A stretch of 54,187 bases of DNA from Calditrichaceae bacterium (GTDB taxonomy: Bacteria > Calditrichota > Calditrichia > RBG-13-44-9 > J075). Every line of letters begins with the position of its first letter. Position 1 is the first letter of the stretch. The position numbers were made by a program, and so were the translations under genes. Where the stretch lies: the NCBI GenBank assembly GCA_013360445.1, contig JABWBP010000055.1, forward strand, positions 1 through 54,187. Direction: 5' to 3'. Shown piece after piece: positions 27,324 through 34,404 of this stretch. The notes below the pieces were generated by a model, which saw only the letters and a list, made by a program, of their open reading frames with translations, searched no databases and was not told where the DNA came from.

Positions 27324-28340
27324 ATGAATATCCCCATGAAGAATCACTCGAAAAATCCCGGAATTAAAAGCCTCGCGCCGGGCCAATCATTCACCGGCTT
27401 TTGCGTGCTTCGGAAAAAGGAGATCAAGTATAAACAGAGCGGGGAGCCTTACCTGGTACTGGAATTGGGGGATCATAGCGGGCGGTTGAAGGCGCGAATC
27501 TGGGAAAAGCCCCTGGAATACGCCCGGGCTTATGAAGTCGGCAATGTCGTTAAAATAAAAGCGCTGGTGCAGGCTTTTCAGGATGACCGGGAGCTGAAAA
27601 TCCAGAAAATCCGTTTAGCTGCCCGCGAAGATGGTGTGGACCTCTACGAATTGCTGCCCCACACTGCTAAAGACGTGAACGAGTTGAAAAGACAGTTCGA
27701 AACGCATCTTCAATCTATCCAGGATGCGCACCTGGCAAAATTACTTACACTGTTGTTCGAGGATCGGGATTTCAAAGAAGCGTATTGCATGTCTCCGGCG
27801 GGAAAACTGTGGCACCACAACTATCTCTCCGGGATGCTGGAGCACGTTGTGGCAATGCTGGATACGGCGGAGGTGATGAAAAGCCACTATCCTTCATTGA
27901 ATTTAGATCTGCTCAAAACCGGGATAATTTGCCATGGGGTGGGGAAGGTGAAGGAATATTCCCTGGAAGGATTTATCGACTTTTCCGACCAGGGTCGATT
28001 GCTGGGGTATATTGCGCCGGGGTTCGAGATGGTCGGTCATCGCATCGAGCAGTGCGGGGATTTTCCGGGGGAATTAAAGGATCAACTGTTACATCTCCTT
28101 CTCAGCCACCCGGGGGACGCTGCCGAAGGCGCCCCGCTTCCGCCGATGACCTTAGAAGCGGTAGTTTTGCAGCATTTGATCCTGCTGGATGCTAACGCCA
28201 ACGCCCTCTGCCGTATTCTGGAAAACGATGCCCTGCCCGGCGCTCGCTGGACTAAATTTATTCCTCTACTCCAGCGATTTGTTTATGTAAGCAAAGAACC
28301 GGAGCAAGACAAACGCCAGGATGATCAGGCAGAGGTGTAA
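27324..28340 (+). CDS. YhaM-like 3'-5' exoribonuclease homologue with an eroded HD site
   Basis: 338 residues. An OB-fold nucleic-acid-binding domain (about 18-100) precedes an HD-type domain (about 160-310). Fold markers are kept: KLWHHNYLSGMLEHVVAM and LLLSHPG. The signature His-Asp, normally LHDLGKV, is ICHGVGKV, so H204 is followed by Gly. The later GH of YhaM reads GYI, and SHHG reads SHPG. Losing the metal-binding Asp should remove nuclease activity, leaving an RNA- or ssDNA-binding protein. The start could also be ATG 27336; no strong ribosome-binding site favours either. The comparison with Bacillus YhaM is from memory. Confidence 0.75.
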   Translation: MNIPMKNHSKNPGIKSLAPGQSFTGFCVLRKKEIKYKQSGEPYLVLELGDHSGRLKARIWEKPLEYARAYEVGNVVKIKALVQAFQDDRELKIQKIRLAAREDGVDLYELLPHTAKDVNELKRQFETHLQSIQDAHLAKLLTLLFEDRDFKEAYCMSPAGKLWHHNYLSGMLEHVVAMLDTAEVMKSHYPSLNLDLLKTGIICHGVGKVKEYSLEGFIDFSDQGRLLGYIAPGFEMVGHRIEQCGDFPGELKDQLLHLLLSHPGDAAEGAPLPPMTLEAVVLQHLILLDANANALCRILENDALPGARWTKFIPLLQRFVYVSKEPEQDKRQDDQAEV

Positions 28341-28473
28341 CTGCCCCAGCAAAATGCCACTTCCTTGTGAGATCGACTCAATCATTAAGGCTCTCGCCTG
28401 TTTTGGGTCCTTCCGGTTTAACGCGACCGGCCTGGTCTAAAAATCTCAAAGCCTTTTCAAGAATGGAAACCGG

Positions 28474-28854
28474 TTAATTTACGTAGAGGCTTCGAAAGTT
28501 AATCCAGCGCTCGACGATGTGCCGGAAATTTTTGATTTTGAACGGCTCTACCAGGTAATCCACGTTGGTATATTTCTTGATCTTTGCAGTCAATTCCGTG
28601 GAGTTGAAATTGGAGATGAGGATCATCGGGATCTTGGAGTAGCGGGGATCGCTCTTGATCTTGTCCACGATGCCGACGCCGGAATCCGGGCGCACGCTGG
28701 CATTGACAATGATCAGGGAGGGCTTGACTTCCTGAACGTCGTTGAGAACTTCATTCCCTTCGTAATTGATATGGATTTTGTAGCGATAATCATCCAGTAA
28801 ATCGCTAATCAGCTTTGCGCGGTCTTTGCTGGTTTCGAACACTAATACTTTCAT
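28474..28854 (-). CDS. Stand-alone pseudo-receiver protein
   Basis: 126 residues with the CheY fold pattern, but the phosphorylation chemistry is missing. The N-terminal acidic pair is replaced by FETS, the phospho-acceptor Asp is N51 (LIIVNAS) and the conserved Lys is E103 (YLVEPF). S81 at the Thr/Ser position is kept. It therefore cannot be phosphorylated in the normal way and probably binds a partner constitutively. ATG 28854 has GGAGG upstream. It is on the same strand as the NtrC-type regulator and MazG-kinase but separated from them by 717 bases of A+T-rich DNA carrying palindromes. Confidence 0.82.
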   Translation of the reverse strand: MKVLVFETSKDRAKLISDLLDDYRYKIHINYEGNEVLNDVQEVKPSLIIVNASVRPDSGVGIVDKIKSDPRYSKIPMILISNFNSTELTAKIKKYTNVDYLVEPFKIKNFRHIVERWINFRSLYVN

Positions 28855-29114
28855 GCGATATTTCCTCCGGTAAGGGTATGGGGTTCAATGCTGGATATGC
28901 GTAAATAACAGACGACAGAAAATAAGGCTGGTTTTTGAATCGTTTTTTGGGGATTCGGTTGGTGATGGCTATTCCGTTGGCCAGGTTGACGCCGATGATA
29001 AGCTCCTAACAACACTTGTGCTTGCTCCCGCATTTTTGTTTCCGCTCGCTATATGCTCAACAACTCACGTCTTTGACCAATCCAAATATCAAATCTACAG
29101 ATGCCCATATAGAT

Positions 29115-29130
29115 GTCAAGTATCGTGCCA
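29115..29130 (-). promoter_or_regulatory. Candidate sigma54 (-24/-12) promoter
   Basis: On the minus strand the sequence reads TGGCAC-GATAC-TTGAC. The sigma54 consensus is TGGCAC-N5-TTGCA/T. The -24 half is perfect, and the only fault is A for the conserved C of the -12 GC. It points towards the pseudo-receiver gene 260 bases away and lies 100-165 bases downstream of three palindromes, a normal enhancer distance. The mismatch lowers confidence. Confidence 0.35.
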
Positions 29131-29226
29131 GGAAAATATTGCTTATAGAATTAGTAAAATCATATATATAAACATAGAAATCGTTTTAATTCTATTATAT
29201 ACAGTATATTAACTTCCGGATATGAA

Positions 29227-29248
29227 TTGCATGTTGCAATTAGTGCAA
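29227..29248. promoter_or_regulatory. Overlapping TTGCA/TGCAA palindromes (candidate regulator sites)
   Basis: TTGCA-TGT-TGCAA at 29227-29239 overlaps TTGCA-ATTAG-TGCAA at 29234-29248. The second is an exact match to the 15-bp TTGCA-N5-TGCAA form found repeatedly around the sigma54 activator and MazG-kinase genes. Confidence 0.55.
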
Positions 29249-29266
29249 TCCGGCGTTCGATGTCGA

Positions 29267-29281
29267 TTGTAGAAAATGCAA
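29267..29281. promoter_or_regulatory. TTGTA-N5-TGCAA palindrome (candidate regulator site)
   Basis: TTGTA-GAAAA-TGCAA, centred 33 bases (about three helical turns) from the palindrome at 29234-29248. The surrounding 30 bases closely resemble the reverse complement of 33020-33054. Confidence 0.5.
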
Positions 29282-29435
29282 TTTACTGGCTGGCAAAAAA
29301 GGATAGAATGGGAGGATGAGATGAAAAAAACGCGGCAAGATGTTGGCCGGCGGGTTTTTTTAAGCGCCGGACGATGGAAAATACTCCCTTGAGGGAATGC
29401 CAAATCGAAAAAATACCCTCTCAAGAGAGTAGCGA

Positions 29436-29450
29436 TTGCATATTTTGCAA
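29436..29450. promoter_or_regulatory. TTGCA-N5-TGCAA palindrome (candidate regulator site)
   Basis: TTGCA-TATTT-TGCAA, an exact match to the half-sites. It is located 120 bases beyond the 3' end of the sigma54 activator gene. The remainder of the gene-free stretch 28855-29571 is A+T-rich and holds no coding region I can support. Confidence 0.5.
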
Positions 29451-29571
29451 TTTTTTGCGCAGAGCAAGGGCTTTCCGGGGCAACGTTCTATCGCCAAACC
29501 CATTTATGCCCTCAAAAAACTTTCATTGAAAAGGGGAACGAAGGCGGCGCGCTAAAGTTGAAAACGGTTCT

Positions 29572-30915
29572 TCAGCCCAGCTTGCTCATCAACGTGCGGT
29601 AGTTGATGTCCAACAGCTTGCAAGCCTCTTTTTTATTGCCCTTTTTCTGCTCTAACACCATTTTCACGTAAATCCGCGACACTGCTTCCAGGCTCAACTC
29701 GTTGGCCAGGGCTTTATCTAAAAAATTGTCGGTTTCTTCTAAAATATCCGGGGGCAGGTTCTCCATGTCCACTTGCTGCGGATTGGTGAGGATCAGTCTC
29801 TTCACGGTATTTTCGAGTTCCCGGGAATTGCCCTCCCAGGGCAGGTGCGATAAAAACGCAATCAGCCGGTTCTTGAATTTGGGCTTGGGAATATCGTTTT
29901 CCCGGCAGAATTTCTCAGCAAAGTGCTCGATCATCGCCGGAATATCGTCCGGGCGCTCGCGCAACGCGGGAATATGAATCGGGATCACGTTGATGCGGTA
30001 GAATAGATCCTCCCGGAATTTATCCTCCTTGATCAATTCCGCCAGGGGCTGGTTGGTGGCGGAAATCAGGCGGAAGTTCACGGAAATTTCTTTTTCCCCC
30101 CCCAGCCGGAAAAATTGCTTGCTCTCCAGCACCCGCAGCAATTTGACTTGCAGCTCCGGGGGCATGTCGCCGATTTCATCCAAAAAGAGGGTACCCTCAT
30201 CGGCTAACTCGATTTTACCGCGAGTGGTCTTGGCAGCCCCGGTGAAGGCCCCCTTTTCATATCCGAATAGCTCGCTTTCCAGCAAGTTGGCCGGCAGCGC
30301 CCCGCAGTTGATGGCAATAAAATTGCCGTTCAGGCGGGAGCTCTGCTTGAAAATGTGCCGGGCGATGACCTCCTTGCCCACCCCCGATTCCCCGGTGATC
30401 AATACCGGCTCCACGCTGTTCTTGATGGTCTCGATCGTCGCCAGCACCTGCTGCATCTGCTTGCTGACCGCCACGATATTGTCGAACCGGATGTTCTGCT
30501 CCAATTTCGAGCGCAACTCTTTGTTCTCCCGCTCCAACTGCTGCATTTTGAGCGCCTGCTTGATCAGGTTCGGCAATTCTTCTTCCAGGGTGTCGTCGCC
30601 TTTGGAAAAGTAAGAATATGCACCCCGCCGCTGCGCCTCCAAAGCGTACTGGTGCTCTTCGTAAGAAGTGACCACGATGATTTGATAATCCTGCCCTCTC
30701 CGTACCAGGTCGTCTAACAGCCCCAGCCCGTCGGAGATTTGCGGAAGCCCCAGGTCGAGAATGATCAAATCCGGCCCCAAAGAGCTGCACAGCGCCAGGG
30801 CCTCGGTTTTTTCGCCGGCTACTTTGATCTCGTAATAGTTCCCGATCCAGTTTCGGAAGTTTTCACTCCACATTTCACTGTCTTCAATAATCAAAATCTT
30901 GTTGTTCGGAGACAT
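29572..30915 (-). CDS. NtrC-family sigma54-dependent response regulator
   Basis: 447 residues. The receiver domain (about 5-120) is intact: E11-D12 acidic pair, phospho-acceptor D54 (LIILDLGLP) and the Lys of YFSKGD. The AAA+ domain has Walker A GESGVGKE, the sigma54-contact loop GAFTGA and Walker B TLFLDEIGD. A C-terminal Fis-type helix-turn-helix (KKEACKLLDINYRTLMSKLG) binds DNA. Phosphorylation should trigger ATP-driven opening of sigma54 promoters. It lies downstream of the MazG-kinase gene on the same strand, and that kinase is the obvious partner. TTGCA-N5-TGCAA palindromes nearby are candidate binding sites. Confidence 0.93.
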   Translation of the reverse strand: MSPNNKILIIEDSEMWSENFRNWIGNYYEIKVAGEKTEALALCSSLGPDLIILDLGLPQISDGLGLLDDLVRRGQDYQIIVVTSYEEHQYALEAQRRGAYSYFSKGDDTLEEELPNLIKQALKMQQLERENKELRSKLEQNIRFDNIVAVSKQMQQVLATIETIKNSVEPVLITGESGVGKEVIARHIFKQSSRLNGNFIAINCGALPANLLESELFGYEKGAFTGAAKTTRGKIELADEGTLFLDEIGDMPPELQVKLLRVLESKQFFRLGGEKEISVNFRLISATNQPLAELIKEDKFREDLFYRINVIPIHIPALRERPDDIPAMIEHFAEKFCRENDIPKPKFKNRLIAFLSHLPWEGNSRELENTVKRLILTNPQQVDMENLPPDILEETDNFLDKALANELSLEAVSRIYVKMVLEQKKGNKKEACKLLDINYRTLMSKLG

Positions 30916-30962
30916 TGCGGTATTCCTGTTTGCAGTCGTTGAAGAAAATTTTGAGAACCAGG

Positions 30963-31063
30963 CTCTTGATTCTTGGCTCTTGATTCTTGGCTCTTGATTC
31001 TTGACTCTTGGTTCTTGACTCTTGGTTCTTGACTCTTGACTCTTGATTCTTGACTCTTGATTC
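30963..31063. repeat. 7-bp tandem repeat between kinase and regulator genes
   Basis: About 14-15 consecutive copies of a 7-bp unit, CTCTTGA or TTCTTGG with C/T at base 1 and A/G at base 7, fill the gap between the MazG-kinase stop and the regulator gene. No inverted arm is present, unlike most other word repeats here. Copy number may vary between strains (inference). Confidence 0.85.
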
Positions 31064-33004
31064 TTACCCCATTTGCAGTGGCAGCCGGATATTAAAGACC
31101 GTTCCCTTTCCCGGTTTGCTGGCCACGTCGATGAAGCCGGAATGCCGGGTAATGGTCTGCTTCACGATGGCCAGCCCCAGCCCGTTTCCGCCTTCGTTTT
31201 TGTGGGTGGTGAAAAAGGGATCGAAAATCCGCTCCAAGTATTCCTCCGGAATGCCGATGCCTTCATCGAGTATTTCGATGTAAACCCAGGGGTTGCGCCG
31301 GAAACGCGACAGCGGGCGAAGCTCCTTGGTGGTAATTTTAATCCGCCCGTTGGGCTGGGTGCGCAGGGCGCGGAGGCTGTTTTGCAGCAGGTTGAGAAAC
31401 GCCCGGCGCATCTGGGTAATATCCAGGTTCAGTTTGGGCAGCTGCGGGGCATAGTGTTTTTCGATGTGAACTTCCGCGGGAGCGTGGAGCAGCTCCAGGC
31501 TCATGTCGAGCAGGTCGTTGATATTGACCCCGGCTAACTTGAGATCCTGCGGCCGGGCGTAATTCAGCAGGTCCTGCACCATTTTTTCCATGTAGCCGGC
31601 GTGTTTGGCGAAGCGTTCGTTCTCCTTGTTCAGGGATTTGGCCAGGGCGATGAAGGAGCGGAAGTCGTGCGCCAGTTGGGACGCTAACATCCCCAGGCCG
31701 GCCATTTTCCGGCTCTGTACCATGTTTTCAATGCTGCGAATATTGTCCAGCGCGATGGCTACCTGGGAGCTTACTAATTTCAGGGAGTGCAATTGCCGGC
31801 GAGAAGGGGAGAGAGTTTGGGCCGCGCCGCCCAACAGGATGATAGCTAACAACTCCTTTTGTTTCGACACCGGGAGGGCCAGGCCAATTCCTCGCGATTC
31901 CATTATTTTGCACAGATCACCCTCCGCAGGGAGGTCAGCGCGGTTTACAACCTGGCGCTGAGTTTCCATCTTTTCGATCAGGGGCGAATGCTCCTCGGAA
32001 ACCAGGGAGTGGATATCTTTCCCGGCAAACCCTTCCAAATAATCGAGCTGATAGGGGCGAATGTCAAAGCGAGGAGTAATCGCCGCAAAATCGCCGGCTG
32101 CGAAGGCGTCTTTGAAAAAACCGGCTAAAAACGGCCAGAAGCGCGGCAGGTCGAGGTAATTGGCGATCTCTGCGGAAAACTGCTCCATTTTTTCCTCTAA
32201 CGAGCCGCCGGGGCCGGCGAAGAGGGCTTGCGAAGCTCCCGCCGCATCGCGCTGAAGCGCTTTGGCTTCTTCCCACAACCGGTCCATTTCCTGCAAAGTT
32301 ACCTGGTGGATGTCCTGCTGGCGCTCTTCTAACTTCTGCTCGATATATTCAAAACGGGAGATGAATTTGTTGGTGGTTTTGCGCAGCGCGTCCTCCGCGC
32401 TCACCTTATAAAAACGGCTCAAGTTTACCAGCGAAAAGAGCAGATCGCCGATCTCTTCCTCGATCGCTTCCGGGGCGCTGCTTTGCTGCAACTCCTCCAC
32501 TTCCTCGCGAATTTTTTCTAACACCTGGCCGGGATTTTCCCAATCGAAACCCACCTGGGAAGCCTTGTCCTGGATGCGCTGGGCGCGCAGCAGGGCGGAA
32601 AAGTTGCGGGGAACCCCTTGCAGAATGGATTTCCGCTGCTCGGATTTGACCTTGATCTGCTCCCAATTGTTTTTCACTTCTTGAGCGTCTTTCACCTTCA
32701 CGTCGCCAAACACGTGGGGGTGGCGCTGGATCAGTTTATTATTGATGTGCTCGATCACCTCCGGGAGGGTAAAACGCCCTTCCTCTTCGGCAATTTCGGC
32801 CTGGAAAACGACTTGCAGCAGCAAATCGCCCAATTCCTTTTTCAGTTCTTTCCAGTCCTGCGCGTCAATGGCCTCGATGGTCTCGTACGCTTCTTCCAAA
32901 ATATACTGGCGCAGGCTCTCCGGGGTCTGCTCGCGGTCCCAGGGGCACTCTTTGCGCAGGCGCTTCATCACCTGCACCAGCCGGTCGAATTCTTGTAAGT
33001 GCAT
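31064..33004 (-). CDS. MazG pyrophosphohydrolase-GAF-histidine kinase fusion
   Basis: 646 residues in one uninterrupted frame. Residues 1-260 are a full-length MazG with both helical domains: EEAYE with ELGDLLLQVVF near 37-66, and a second set, EEVEEL with EEEIGDLLFSLVNL, near 170-200. This enzyme cleaves NTPs to NMP plus pyrophosphate. Residues about 265-420 are GAF-like. The kinase follows: H-box LAHDFRSF with H446, N-box LLQNSLRAL, then DEGIGIP and GNGLGLAIV ATP-binding loops. There is no transmembrane segment, so it is cytoplasmic. GGAGGAG precedes the ATG. MazG is normally a separate protein, so this fusion suggests a kinase that senses or is gated by nucleotide metabolism. The sigma54 regulator is next. 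Confidence 0.88.
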   Translation of the reverse strand: MHLQEFDRLVQVMKRLRKECPWDREQTPESLRQYILEEAYETIEAIDAQDWKELKKELGDLLLQVVFQAEIAEEEGRFTLPEVIEHINNKLIQRHPHVFGDVKVKDAQEVKNNWEQIKVKSEQRKSILQGVPRNFSALLRAQRIQDKASQVGFDWENPGQVLEKIREEVEELQQSSAPEAIEEEIGDLLFSLVNLSRFYKVSAEDALRKTTNKFISRFEYIEQKLEERQQDIHQVTLQEMDRLWEEAKALQRDAAGASQALFAGPGGSLEEKMEQFSAEIANYLDLPRFWPFLAGFFKDAFAAGDFAAITPRFDIRPYQLDYLEGFAGKDIHSLVSEEHSPLIEKMETQRQVVNRADLPAEGDLCKIMESRGIGLALPVSKQKELLAIILLGGAAQTLSPSRRQLHSLKLVSSQVAIALDNIRSIENMVQSRKMAGLGMLASQLAHDFRSFIALAKSLNKENERFAKHAGYMEKMVQDLLNYARPQDLKLAGVNINDLLDMSLELLHAPAEVHIEKHYAPQLPKLNLDITQMRRAFLNLLQNSLRALRTQPNGRIKITTKELRPLSRFRRNPWVYIEILDEGIGIPEEYLERIFDPFFTTHKNEGGNGLGLAIVKQTITRHSGFIDVASKPGKGTVFNIRLPLQMG

Positions 33005-33034
33005 AAATCTCCTCCATCAAACCCGGTTAATAAA

Positions 33035-33049
33035 TTGTATTTTTTACAA
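33035..33049. promoter_or_regulatory. TTGTA-N5-TACAA palindrome (candidate regulator site)
   Basis: TTGTA-TTTTT-TACAA, a perfect inverted repeat 31 bases before the MazG-kinase start codon. It could act as an operator on that gene or as an enhancer site for the divergent PorQ-like gene. Confidence 0.5.
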
Positions 33050-33103
33050 TCGAGCGAATTTAGAGCACGCCTTTTCGGAATCAAAGGCAAAATATCACAA
33101 AAG

Positions 33104-33118
33104 TTGCAAAAAATGCAA
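33104..33118. promoter_or_regulatory. TTGCA-N5-TGCAA palindrome (candidate regulator site)
   Basis: TTGCA-AAAAA-TGCAA, an exact match, 100 bases upstream of the MazG-kinase gene and about 200 bases upstream of the PorQ-like gene. The intergenic region 33005-33315 otherwise shows only A+T-rich sequence and presumably the two divergent promoters. Confidence 0.5.
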
Positions 33119-33315
33119 TCCGAATATCGGATACCGGATGCGCGCGGGTGTTCGATATCCATTTCTGCTTCCAAAATCCGCCATCCGGCATCAAAACGCG
33201 CTTCAAAATCTTCTTGAAAATTCCCTTTTTTATCTTTTGAATGATGCCGATATTCAGAGCCGGTATTGGTGTTGAAGGAATAGCCAGGTTGTCAGACGGA
33301 TAAGTCGAGGGTACT

Positions 33316-34266
33316 ATGAAATCATCCAAATGGATTTTCACGATATGCGCCATCGCGATGACCCTGCCGGCCTGGGGGCAGTCGGTGGGCAGCACTATTT
33401 TCGAGTTCCTGAAAACCCCCTACAGCGCCCGCGGCGCGGCCATGGCCAATAACTTAGTGGCCATCAAGGGAGACGTGGACGCGATGTTCTATAATCCCGC
33501 GGCGTTATCCGGAATTCCGGAGGCGCGCTGGACCATCAACTACGTGGATCATTTGCTGGATTTGCAAGGCGGGCAGTTGGCCTACAATCGCCGGATGAAA
33601 TTCGGCAACCTCGGCATGGGCCTGGTGTATTTCAATTACGGCGACTTTTCCGCAACCGATGAATTCGGCGAAAAGACCGGGCGGGATTTCAGCGCCTCGG
33701 AATTTGCCCTGGCCGCCTCCCTCTCCAACTCCCTGGGGGAAGGCTTCGATTACGGGATCAACCTGAAATTCATCTATTCATCCCTGGATAACGTCAACGC
33801 TTCCGGCCTGGCCTTCGACGGGGGAATTATCTACACCTTTCCCAATATTTCCGACCTGCAAGTGGGTATCTCGTTGTCTAACTTGGGATTTATCCTGAAT
33901 GATTACACCGAAAGCAAAAGTAAAATGCCCACCTTCCTGCGCTTAGGATTCTCCAAGCGCCTGGAGCACCTGCCCTTGCTGTTCACCGCCTCCTTGAACG
34001 ATATGACCCTCAATACCGGGGAGACCATCGACATTCTGAAGCGGTTTGGCCTCGGAGGGGAATTTGACATTAGCGAGGTAGTGAAGTTCCGGCTGGGATA
34101 CGATAACGGGCTTAACCAGAGCGTGAAGAGCTTAGGGGGAAGGAATTTCGGGGGAATTTCCGCGGGATTAGGCATTAACTGGAAGAACTTCCGGCTGGAT
34201 TACGCTTACTCCAATTTCGGAGACCTGGGCTCGCAGAACCGCTTAGGCGTGACCGGAAGCCTTTAG
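33316..34266 (+). CDS. PorQ/PorV-like outer-membrane protein
   Basis: 316 residues. The signal peptide ends PAWGQ. The mature N-terminus has the PorQ-like pattern TIFEFLKTPYSARGAAMANN, then DAMFYNPAALSGI, a shared mark of PorV/PorQ and related FadL-like barrels. The rest alternates beta strands (LAYNRRMKFGNLGMGLVYFN, FGGISAGLGINWKNFRLDYA) and ends in a barrel-like strand. In Bacteroidota PorQ and PorV serve type IX secretion; homologues are widespread in the FCB group. No other T9SS structural gene is adjacent. It is divergent from the MazG-kinase gene. Confidence 0.8.
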   Translation: MKSSKWIFTICAIAMTLPAWGQSVGSTIFEFLKTPYSARGAAMANNLVAIKGDVDAMFYNPAALSGIPEARWTINYVDHLLDLQGGQLAYNRRMKFGNLGMGLVYFNYGDFSATDEFGEKTGRDFSASEFALAASLSNSLGEGFDYGINLKFIYSSLDNVNASGLAFDGGIIYTFPNISDLQVGISLSNLGFILNDYTESKSKMPTFLRLGFSKRLEHLPLLFTASLNDMTLNTGETIDILKRFGLGGEFDISEVVKFRLGYDNGLNQSVKSLGGRNFGGISAGLGINWKNFRLDYAYSNFGDLGSQNRLGVTGSL

Positions 34267-34267
34267 C

Positions 34268-34342
34268 AGAAGCTACGCGAAGTTACGCATTACGTTTTAC
34301 GCTATTCATTAATGCGTAACACGTGCGTAACGAATGACGTGG
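34268..34342. repeat. Word repeat, TACGCATTACG family, copy 2
   Basis: CTACGCGAAGTTACGCATTA and related words on the left pair with ATGCGTAACACGTGCGTAAC on the right. It lies directly after the PorQ-like gene. Same family as 11833-11940. Confidence 0.65.
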
Positions 34343-34404
34343 GCGTGGTTTTGAGGAGTATGAAAATGTTCGACGCCGGCGTATTGACTTTCAAGGAGTT
34401 TGCC

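Noticed and set aside
29018-29424. Two small open frames (plus 29018-29212, minus 29209-29424) in the gap upstream of the pseudo-receiver
   Set aside because: No ribosome-binding site, no recognisable composition or motif, and they overlap the palindrome cluster; better explained as chance frames.
30963-31063. Possible CRISPR or iteron-type replication origin from repeated CTCTTGA words
   Set aside because: The repeats are contiguous 7-mers with no spacer, no DnaA-box-like word and no replication initiator gene nearby.
33005-33315. Sigma54 -24/-12 promoters for the MazG-kinase or PorQ-like genes
   Set aside because: Several GG and GC pairs were checked but none has the required 10-base spacing with good flanking matches.
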